A DNA stretch of 64,000 bases from Flavobacterium ichthyis (GTDB lineage Bacteria > Bacteroidota > Bacteroidia > Flavobacteriales > Flavobacteriaceae). Below, piece by piece: positions 53,607-61,800 of the stretch; the first letter of the stretch is position 1; each line of letters opens with the position of its first letter. A program made the translations under genes and the position numbers. The notes under the pieces are model-generated. The model had not been told where the DNA came from. It did no database searches and worked only from the letters and a program-made list of their open reading frames with translations. Location: contig NZ_JAABLM010000008.1 in assembly GCF_009915155.1 (NCBI RefSeq), positions 106,968 to 170,967 of the forward strand, read 5' to 3'.

Positions 53607-54250
53607 TTCCAGCGCAATATTTTTATGGCAGAATGTTAGACATTGCCGTAAAATCTCCTGAAGTGGTTATAGTTGAAACACCACAAAACACCACTATCTC
53701 GCCAGAAAATAAAAATCCGGAAATTAGTATTGCTAACTTTTCTGTAGAAGAACCTAAAAATATTCCGGTTGAAACTATTTCAGGAAATTCAGTAAAAGTT
53801 TCAGCTTTATCCCTTTCGAGCATTAAGGCAAAACGTGAAATGGAAAAAGCCAATAGTGCAATTGTCCGTCACGATAAAGAACTTCCAAAAGAGCCTTTTT
53901 CTGAAACCGATATGCTGTTACAATGGAATAAATATGCTCATAAACTGGCAGACAAAGGTCAGAAAATTTTAGAATCATTAATGACAATTAATGACCCTGT
54001 TCTTAGAGGGACAACAATTATTTATGAATTGCCAAATGAGGGTTCTAAAATTGAATTTGAATCAGCAAAACACGATTTATTGGGACATCTTCGTGGAAAA
54101 TTACACAACTATGACATTGATATTGAGGTAATTGTAAATGAAGCCGTTGAAAACAAATTTGCTTTCACACCGCAAGATAAATATAACAGGTTGAACGAAA
54201 TTAATCCTAATTTAGATTTGCTTCGTAAAACTTTTGACCTTGATTTTTAA
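53591..54250 (+). CDS. dnaX: dnaX -1-frame continuation (tau-like C-terminal region)
   Basis: This 219-residue frame follows the slippery site in the -1 phase and starts VDGFIIPAQYFYG. It holds a variable linker (about 15-95) and a conserved-looking C-terminal domain (about 110-219) with PFSETDMLLQWNKYAHKLADKGQKILESLM and HLRGKLHNYDIDIEVIVNEAVENK. The linker and terminal domain match the tau tail of other flavobacterial DnaX. There is no good independent start before an ATG at 53633. It is therefore either reached by recoding or the A run is miscounted. Confidence 0.8.
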   Translation, partial: VDGFIIPAQYFYGRMLDIAVKSPEVVIVETPQNTTISPENKNPEISIANFSVEEPKNIPVETISGNSVKVSALSLSSIKAKREMEKANSAIVRHDKELPKEPFSETDMLLQWNKYAHKLADKGQKILESLMTINDPVLRGTTIIYELPNEGSKIEFESAKHDLLGHLRGKLHNYDIDIEVIVNEAVENKFAFTPQDKYNRLNEINPNLDLLRKTFDLDF

Positions 54251-54255
54251 ATCAA

Positions 54256-54573
54256 TTATTTCTCTACATAAGTTCCGGTGCTTCCAGTTTGCAAGTTTTT
54301 AATTTCCAAGGTTCGCGTTCCCGCCCAAAAATTATTTTCTACCTTTATAATTAATGCTCTGGGAATTTCGTTTACATAAAGCGTATCGTTATAAAGTTTA
54401 GCTTCTTCTTTTGAAATATGAACAACATCACCTAAAACTGGTTTACTCGAAGCTTTCCAGAAATTTCCGGGTTCGTTAAAAGGAGTTTTGTTTGGAAAAA
54501 CATACACGTACAATAATGCCAAAATCAATACCGATAAGGCAATCAAACTGTATTTTAGGTTTTTATTTTTCAT
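54256..54573 (-). CDS. Small membrane-anchored protein of unknown function
   Basis: This 105-residue protein has one N-terminal membrane segment (YSLIALSVLILALLYVYVF) and an extracytoplasmic part with a beta-rich pattern ending TLEIKNLQTGSTGTYVEK. No family is recognised. It stops 6 bp from the dnaX end in convergent orientation, and the ppx gene lies 19 bp upstream on its strand, so it may be the last gene of a ppx transcript. Confidence 0.6.
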   Translation of the reverse strand: MKNKNLKYSLIALSVLILALLYVYVFPNKTPFNEPGNFWKASSKPVLGDVVHISKEEAKLYNDTLYVNEIPRALIIKVENNFWAGTRTLEIKNLQTGSTGTYVEK

Positions 54574-54592
54574 AGATTTTAATTTTTTAAAA

Positions 54593-55483
54593 TTAAATTT
54601 TATTGTAATACATGGCTTTTACAATTCCATCGGAAAGACCTATTTTAGGCACATAAACATTTCTTGCGCCACTCCATTTCATTGCGTTAATGTACACTCT
54701 TAAGGCAGGAATTATTACATCGGCTCGATCGGCATTTAAGCCTAATTCGGCGATTCTTTGTTCATAAGTCATGGCATTTAGAGCCGTATATTGCGAATTA
54801 AGATACATTAATGACAATGGTTTTTCTTGGGTTTTGCCCGAAAGTTTAAAAATTTTATTGATGTTTCCACCCGAACCAATCATATTAATTACTTCAAAAT
54901 CTGCGGTAATGTTTTTAATCCATTTTTCGATTTCTTGCCAAACTATGTCGTTAACCATATTGTTGAGCAAACGAACCGTTCCTACTTTAAAAGATTTTGA
55001 AGTAATAATTTTTCCTTCGTTGAATAATGAAAATTCTGTGCTTCCGCCACCAACATCTACGTATAAATAAGTTTCATTGCTTTTTATTAAGTGATGCAAA
55101 TCGCTTGAAGCGATTATAGCGGCTTCTTTTTTGCCGTCAATAATGTCAATTTTTATTTCGGCTTTTTTCTTGATAAGTTCCACTACTTCTTTGCCGTTGT
55201 ATGCTTCTCGCATTGCCGATGTGGCGCAAGCCATATATTTTTCCACTTTGTGAACACGCATGAGTAGTTTGAATGCTTTCATGGCATCAATCATTCGGGA
55301 AATATTTTCTTCGGAAATTTCACCTACGGTAAATGCATCTTGTCCTAACCTAATGGGTACTCGAACTAGGGAACTTTTGCTGAATTGGGTTTCTTTACCT
55401 TCTTGTTCTACGATGTTACTGATGAGCAATCTCATGGCGTTTGAACCAATATCGATAGCGGCATATTTTTTTATTGTGAGCAT
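54593..55483 (-). CDS. Ppx/GppA family exopolyphosphatase
   Basis: The 296-residue protein has the actin-like Ppx/GppA N-terminal motif AAIDIGSNAMRLLI (phosphate 1), ACATSAMREAYNG, and YLYVDVGGGSTEFSLF (phosphate 2). The short length is that of the two-domain form without the HD tail. Ppx releases phosphate from polyphosphate; GppA hydrolyses pppGpp, and the two cannot be told apart from sequence. The nearby polyphosphate kinase gene favours Ppx. Confidence 0.88.
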   Translation of the reverse strand: MLTIKKYAAIDIGSNAMRLLISNIVEQEGKETQFSKSSLVRVPIRLGQDAFTVGEISEENISRMIDAMKAFKLLMRVHKVEKYMACATSAMREAYNGKEVVELIKKKAEIKIDIIDGKKEAAIIASSDLHHLIKSNETYLYVDVGGGSTEFSLFNEGKIITSKSFKVGTVRLLNNMVNDIVWQEIEKWIKNITADFEVINMIGSGGNINKIFKLSGKTQEKPLSLMYLNSQYTALNAMTYEQRIAELGLNADRADVIIPALRVYINAMKWSGARNVYVPKIGLSDGIVKAMYYNKI

Positions 55484-55530
55484 TTTTTTTTCTTTTTAGT
55501 AGGTTTTTGATTGGTAGTAGTTTTTTTTTC

Positions 55531-55677
55531 GGACCCCGGATAGTAGCGGAAATCCTTTTTGTAAAAAAAAATTATTTTTTTCTTGTGCTTGCAGAGCGAC
55601 CAGCGGAAGCTCCTGCAGGTGCTTAGAAAAATTTTTTTTTTACAAAAAGATTGAAGCGGATAGCCGGAATTGGGCCC
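55531..55677. repeat. Large palindromic element between ppx and ppk1
   Basis: Outer arms GGACCCC/GGGCCC, inner arms AGCGGAAATCCTTTTTGT with ACAAAAAGATTGAAGCGG, and a nested inner hairpin (55584-55623, GTGCTTGCAG with CTGCAGGTGC, G-T pairs) make a nested inverted repeat of about 147 bp. The core AGCGG-ATCCTTTTT is shared with 19801-19955. No reading frame is supported. Confidence 0.7.
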
Positions 55678-55686
55678 ATAAAAATT

Positions 55687-57825
55687 TTATAAATGTTGGG
55701 GATCGATAACGGTAATTTTATTTCGATAATAGTTATAGGTTTCAATTTGTGCTCTGAAAACGGCGTTTTTACCGCGAAGTCGGTATTTATTGTCTAATTT
55801 TTCGGAGTGATAACGGGCTTTTACGTTTCCTTTCCAGCCGATGTTGAAAGTTTCGATGAGTTCTTTTTTAATATTTTCGTCGTAAATTGGGCAGGTTACT
55901 TCTACTCTTGCGTCGATGTTTCGGGTCATGAAATCTGCGGAGGAAATGAAAACTTCGGGATTATTATTGTTTCCAAAAATGTAAACGCGGGAATGTTCGA
56001 GGTAGTTGTCCACGATGCTAACGGCTTCGATATTTTCGGACATTCCGGGAACGCCTGGAATTAGTGAGCAGATGCCGCGAACTACTAATCGAATTTTTAC
56101 TCCGGCATTGCTGGCATCGTATAGTTTGGCAATCATATCATAGTCCGAAAGGCTATTCATTTTTAGATTGATGTAGGCAGGAATATTTTTTTTTGCGTTT
56201 TCGATTTCGCGGTCGATTAATTTTTCGAACTTGGTTCTTGTGTAATGTGGGGAAACGATTAGGTGTTTATAGCGATGAACTCTGTAATTAATGTCAAAAA
56301 AATCAAATATTTTTGATACGTCTTTTAGTATTTTAGAGTGGCTGGTAAAGAGGGTGACATCAGTATAAATTCTGGCGGTAGCTTCGTTAAAATTTCCTGT
56401 GGAAATCAGTCCGTATCGTTTTATTTTGCCTTCTTCGAGACGTTCTATTAAACATATTTTACTGTGCACTTTTAATCCTTTTACGCCAAATATGAGTTCG
56501 ATTCCTTCGGTTTGCATTTGTTCTGCATACGAAATATTGCTGGCTTCGTCGAACCTTGCTTGAAGTTCGATCTGAACGGTGACTTTTTTTCCGTTTTTAG
56601 CTGCATTGATGAGCGAACTGACAATTTGGGAATTTTTTGCTAAACGATACAGGGTAATTTTGATGGACATTACCTTTGGATCGAGTGCTGCTTCGCGTAA
56701 AAATTTGATGAGGTAGGAAAATGACTGATAAGGTGCGTTGACTAAAAAATCTTTTTTGGCAATTTTATCGAGCATCGATCCTTCAAGGCTTAGGCCATCA
56801 ACTGGAAGTGGAATATTGGGTTGGTACAACAAATCAGTTCTTCCCAAACTTGGAAAATCCATGTAGTCTCTACGGTTGTGGTATCTTCCGCCTGGAATAA
56901 TGGAATCTGTGGAGTCGATTCCCATTTTATTTAGGAAAAATTTGAGGGTGTCTTTTTCAATTGATTGATCGTAAACGAAACGAACGGGTTCGCCAATTCT
57001 TCTATCTTTTACGCTAGAAGATATTTTTTCCATCAAACTTTTACTTAAATCACTGTCGATGTCGAGCTGTGCATCTCGAGTGATTTTTATCATGTGTGCC
57101 GAAATACTTTGGTAATCGAATATATTAAAGATACTATTTAGGTTGTATCGTATAACGTCGTCTAGCAAAATCACAAACTTTTTTTTATCTCTTGATGGAA
57201 GTACTACGAAACGGTTGATTGTTTTGGGTATTTCGATAATTGCGTAACGGGTGTCTTTCTTTTCTTTCTTTATTTTTAAAATGGTGTCGTTAACTACGAT
57301 TTTTGTAGTAGCTTTTGGTTTTGTCATTACTAATTTTACAGCCAAATATCCCGAAGTATCTTTTAATAACGGAAATTCGGCTAAGTCGTTTAGTATAATG
57401 GTTACTAATGCAGGACTAACCTTTTGGATAAAGAAATCTTTGATGTAATTTGCTTGTTCGGGAGAAATTTCATTTTCATTAATAATAAAAATGTTTTCTT
57501 TTTCAAGTTCGCTTTCTATGTTACTTAAAATGCGTAAACTTTCGGATTGTTGTTGTATTACAATTTCGGTAATTTCTTTAATGAGTTGTTGTGCGGAAAT
57601 ACCACCTAAAAGTTTTTCACCAGAAATCCCAGCATTGCTAAGTCTTCGGATGGCAGCAAATCGCACCCGAAAGAATTCGTCAAGATTATTTGAAAAAATT
57701 CCTAAAAATCTTAATCGGTCTAATAGTGGTACATCTTTGTCAGCAGCTTCTTGTAAAACTCGTGCGTTGAAAGCAAGCCAGCTTTTTTCTCTGTCAATGT
57801 ATCTATACTCGGTTGATTGAATCAT
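55687..57825 (-). CDS. ppk1: Polyphosphate kinase 1
   Basis: Ppk1 (712 residues) makes polyphosphate from ATP on the inner side of the membrane. It has the N-terminal domain start YIDREKSWLAFNARVLQEA, SNNLDEFFRVRFAAI, and the C-terminal phospholipase D-like pair: the autophosphorylated His region GLKVHSKICLIER, STGNFNEATARIYTDV, and VRGICSLIPGVPG. Length is normal. The SixA-like gene overlaps its start by 23 bp. ppx follows after a palindromic element. Confidence 0.95.
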   Translation of the reverse strand: MIQSTEYRYIDREKSWLAFNARVLQEAADKDVPLLDRLRFLGIFSNNLDEFFRVRFAAIRRLSNAGISGEKLLGGISAQQLIKEITEIVIQQQSESLRILSNIESELEKENIFIINENEISPEQANYIKDFFIQKVSPALVTIILNDLAEFPLLKDTSGYLAVKLVMTKPKATTKIVVNDTILKIKKEKKDTRYAIIEIPKTINRFVVLPSRDKKKFVILLDDVIRYNLNSIFNIFDYQSISAHMIKITRDAQLDIDSDLSKSLMEKISSSVKDRRIGEPVRFVYDQSIEKDTLKFFLNKMGIDSTDSIIPGGRYHNRRDYMDFPSLGRTDLLYQPNIPLPVDGLSLEGSMLDKIAKKDFLVNAPYQSFSYLIKFLREAALDPKVMSIKITLYRLAKNSQIVSSLINAAKNGKKVTVQIELQARFDEASNISYAEQMQTEGIELIFGVKGLKVHSKICLIERLEEGKIKRYGLISTGNFNEATARIYTDVTLFTSHSKILKDVSKIFDFFDINYRVHRYKHLIVSPHYTRTKFEKLIDREIENAKKNIPAYINLKMNSLSDYDMIAKLYDASNAGVKIRLVVRGICSLIPGVPGMSENIEAVSIVDNYLEHSRVYIFGNNNNPEVFISSADFMTRNIDARVEVTCPIYDENIKKELIETFNIGWKGNVKARYHSEKLDNKYRLRGKNAVFRAQIETYNYYRNKITVIDPQHL

Positions 57826-58312
57826 AATATTTTAAATCTTTCGGAAAAATTACTTTCTGGATTTTACCGTTTTCAATAGTTTGCCAAGAATTTTCTTCGA
57901 AATTAATGGATACACATCCACACGTTGGAACGTTTTCGATAAAATTGTTTCCAAATTTATTAACAAAATTTGTTATAGCATCGTTATGTCCAAAAAGAAT
58001 AATGTTATCATATCTATCTTCACACGATTTAACAAATTTTTCTAATTGCAAATGGTCAAAAGTGTATAAATCATCTGAAAAGATAATGCTTTCAATAGGA
58101 CAAGAAAAAATTTGCGTAAATATCATTGCCGTTTCGGTCGCACGTTTTGCGGTGCTACTATATATTGTAAAAGTCTTTGGTAAAAATAACTGAATTTCTT
58201 CGGCTATTTTATGTGCGTCTAAAATGCCTCTGCTTGATAATGGTCTTTGTTTGTCTAAATGTTGGGTAGCCCAACTAGACTTTGCATGTCTAATTAAGGT
58301 AATCGTTTTCAT
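57803..58312 (-). CDS. SixA-like histidine phosphatase
   Basis: The 169-residue protein has the RHG-type start LIRHAKSSW (Arg8-His9), SSRGILDAHKIAEEI, SSTAKRATETAM and a second His in FGHNDAITNF. SixA removes phosphate from phosphohistidine domains in E. coli; other family members act on small phosphates. It overlaps ppk1 by 23 bp at the start of that gene and is therefore translationally coupled to it, which supports a link with polyphosphate metabolism. Confidence 0.87.
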   Translation of the reverse strand: MKTITLIRHAKSSWATQHLDKQRPLSSRGILDAHKIAEEIQLFLPKTFTIYSSTAKRATETAMIFTQIFSCPIESIIFSDDLYTFDHLQLEKFVKSCEDRYDNIILFGHNDAITNFVNKFGNNFIENVPTCGCVSINFEENSWQTIENGKIQKVIFPKDLKYYDSINRV

Positions 58313-58824
58313 GATTTGAGTGGTTTTAGTTGAGGAAATTATTTACAAATCACAAACAAAGTACAAAAAAAAGTTTAATTCATAGATTTTTTTCACACTT
58401 TTATCGAAAAATCGCTGTAAATTTTATTTTTTGTCTAAAAATTGAAATAAATTTGAATTACTTATTTTAAAATTATGTTATAATTTCCAATAGTATAATA
58501 TTAATGACCAAAATTAAATACCATTTTAAGAATCTTTTGGTTATTTATATTGTTCACAAATGTGTTTCATTTTCTATTTTTTTGTTATAATTTCTTTAAC
58601 ATAAAAAAAAGAATACCTACCGAATTATATTGCAATATATCTAAAAAATAGGTTTAAAAAGAGCGAAATATTCATTTAAACGACTTTTTAGGTTATTTGC
58701 AGATAAAATTCGTTATGTGAAACTGCTAATCCTACATTTGCTGCCAAGAGTATCAAAGTCCCCCACTTTCGTCTCTACTCCATTTTTGTTTTTTTAAGTA
58801 CCAACTAACCAAAAATTAACTTGT
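58313..58824. other. 512-bp gap: adhesin promoter region
   Basis: No gene is supported. TACATTTG at 58733-58740 is a perfect -7 box, giving a leader of about 80 nt for the adhesin gene. TATATTGCAATATA (58626-58639) is a perfect 14-bp palindrome that may bind a regulator. The rest is AT-rich. Confidence 0.5.
58733..58740 (+). promoter_or_regulatory. -7 box of the adhesin operon
   Basis: TACATTTG matches TAnnTTTG exactly, 84 bp before the start codon at 58825. No good -33 TTG is present. Confidence 0.5.
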
Positions 58825-61800
58825 ATGTTTAGTAAACGTGCCAAGGGCTTGAACATTGTGTTCAATTCCTTAATTATTATGTTTTTATTTGCCTTTGTTC
58901 AAAGTGGTTTTGGACAAACTGCTCCAAGTATGGAGGATTCTGTGAAAGAAAGAAGTGCAAAAGCTAACATTCTGTACCCTGAATTTGCTAATAAATCTAA
59001 AAAAAGTTCCGACCTCAATTACCAAAGCTATGCGATTGCCGGTTCCATTTCAGTGGCGGAAAATGCAACGTACAATGCTTATTCTCCTGAACAATTGGTA
59101 AAAAATTTATTTGTTACAGGCTGTTTACAAGCAAGTAATGTGAGGTTTGGTTATTACCGCTATGACAACAATAATTGGGCAAACCACACATGGAGTTCCA
59201 CTCCAGGTAATCGCCAATTAGCACATTTTACGAAAGCGACTTCAACATTTGGGATACAAGAAGGTTTGTTACTCACTACCGGATTGGCATCTTCTGCAAT
59301 GGGACCTAATAATTCGGGCTCACGCTCTGACGAAATGGTGGCTAATGCCTCTGATCCTGATTTACGAACAATTTCTGGAAGAAGAATTTATGATGCTTCT
59401 GTCTTAGAATTTGATTTTGTTCCAGCAGGAAATACTTTGGAATTTAAATATGTATTTTCTTCTGAAGAATATATTGAATATTGTGAAACTCAATTTAATG
59501 ATGCTTTTGGATTTTTTCTTTCAGGACCTGGAATTAGCGGACCGTATCAAAATAACGCTGTAAATCTTGCAACTCTTCCCAATACAAATATTCCAATTTC
59601 AGTAAATACCATACATCCATCTGGAACAAATGTAAATAATACAACCTTCCCAGCTGAAAATTCCCAATATTATGTAAACAATCCAGCTGGATCTTTGACC
59701 ACCCAATTTGACGGAAATACGGTTATCTTAACGGCAACATATCCTGTTAACAGCTGCGCAACTTATCGAATAAAATTAGCTGTAGGAGATGCATCTGACC
59801 AAAAATGGGACGCTGGTGTGTTTTTAGCAGCGAGAAGTTTTAATGCTGAAAATATTGCGCTTACTAATTTTGGAAATAACGTTTCTGGAGAAAACAATGT
59901 TTTTGAAGGCTGTAATAATAAGTTTAGAGTTCAAAGATTAGGTACAGATTTGTCCGCTCCATTGACTGTAAATTTATTACTATCTGGAACTTTTACTAAC
60001 GGTGTTGATATCCAAACTACCGGAGGTGCTCCTTTTCCTACGTCAGTAACTATTCCGGCTGGTCAATCGTTTGTAGACATTCCTTACACGGCTATTGCCG
60101 ATGGAATTTCGGATAACGGTGAAACATTTATAGTGAGAACAATTACGAGTTGTCCTTGTTCACCAGAAGAAATTTTCGTTGAGAGTGTCATTAATATTTA
60201 TGAAAGAAATTATATTATTACTGTAACTCCTGCAAATGCGCAATGTAACGGACAAAGCAATGGAACTTTGACGGTAAATGTTGCAGGTGGTTCTGGAAGT
60301 TATCTATATTCAATTAATAATGGAGCAACTTGGCAAAGTTTAAATAACTTTACCAATCTTGCTCCAGGAAATTATACTGTTACGGTTCAAGATCCTGGAA
60401 GTTGTTTAGGAAATTTGACTCGTTCAGCAACCATCGGGAATCCGGCTCCAATTGTAGCAAATGCTGGTTCGGATGTTACCATTTGTTCTGGTGGAAATAC
60501 GCAACTTTCCGCTTCAGGAGGAGTTTCGTATAGTTGGAGTCCTTCCACTGGATTAAATTTCAATAATATTGCAAATCCTATTGCATCGCCAACAACTACC
60601 ACAACCTATACAGTTACAGTAACCAATGCTAACGGACAATGTGCTTCTACTGATCAGGTAGTTGTAAATGTTGGAACAGCTCCAACAGCGCCAACATCTG
60701 CTAACGTGAATCGCAATAATTTCTGTGCTTCAGATTCAGGAAACATTATCTTGTCAGCAACTGGAGGCTCAGGAACAAATCTCCGATGGTTTACCGGAAG
60801 TTGTGGCGGAACACTTATTGGTACAGGAAATAATTTATCGATTCCTTCCCCAACTATTTCAACAACATATTTTGTTCGCTGGGAAAATGCTTGTGGTATT
60901 TCGACTTGCGCTACAGTAAATGTAAACGTGAATCAGCCAGTTACTTTAACAGGACCTCCGAATAAGACGCTCGCTGGTTGTAATGAAAACAGCATTACTG
61001 ATTTTGCTTTTAATACAAATATCACTTCAATTACCTTAGCACAATTTTTAAGTGCTGGAGGAACAACCTCAAACTCAGCGGTTGCACATACAATTACGTA
61101 TAACGACACAAAAACTGGCTCGTGCCCGACAGTAGTTACCCGAACATTCAATGTTGTGACTGATTGTGTGACCCAAAGTTTTACGCAAACATTCACAATT
61201 AATGATTTATCGGCTCCAACTTTCAACGAAACCCTACCAATAGATTTGACCGTTTCTTGTGATGCAATTCCGGTTGCAGCAACGCTTTCAGCTTCAGATA
61301 ATTGTGGAACGGCTTCGGTAACTTTTGAAGAAACCAGAACCAACGGAACTTGCGCTGGAAATTATTCATTATCAAGAACTTGGACAGCAACAGACCTTTG
61401 TGGTAATTCGGTTTCGCATACGCAAATTGTAACCGTGGAAGACAATTCGGCTCCAACTTTCAACGAAACTTTACCAATAGATTTAACCGTTTCTTGTGAT
61501 GCAATTCCTACAATTCCAACATTAACGGCTTCGGATAATTGTGGCACTGCAAATGTAACTTTTGAAGAAGTAAGAACTAACGGAACTTGCGCTGGAAATT
61601 ATTCATTATCAAGAACTTGGACAGCAACAGACCTTTGTGGCAATACGGTTTCGCATACGCAAATTGTAACCGTGGAAGACAATTCAATTCCTACTTTCAA
61701 CGAAACTTTACCAATAGATTTAACCGTTTCTTGTGATGCAATTCCGGTTGCGGCAACACTTTCAGCTTCTGATAATTGTGGAACAGCTTCGGTAACTTTT

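Noticed and set aside
53543..53632. An independent gene start (TTG at 53543) for the dnaX tail
   Set aside because: The frame overlaps dnaX by about 60 bp with no promoter. The tail fits DnaX and is best read as a continuation of it.
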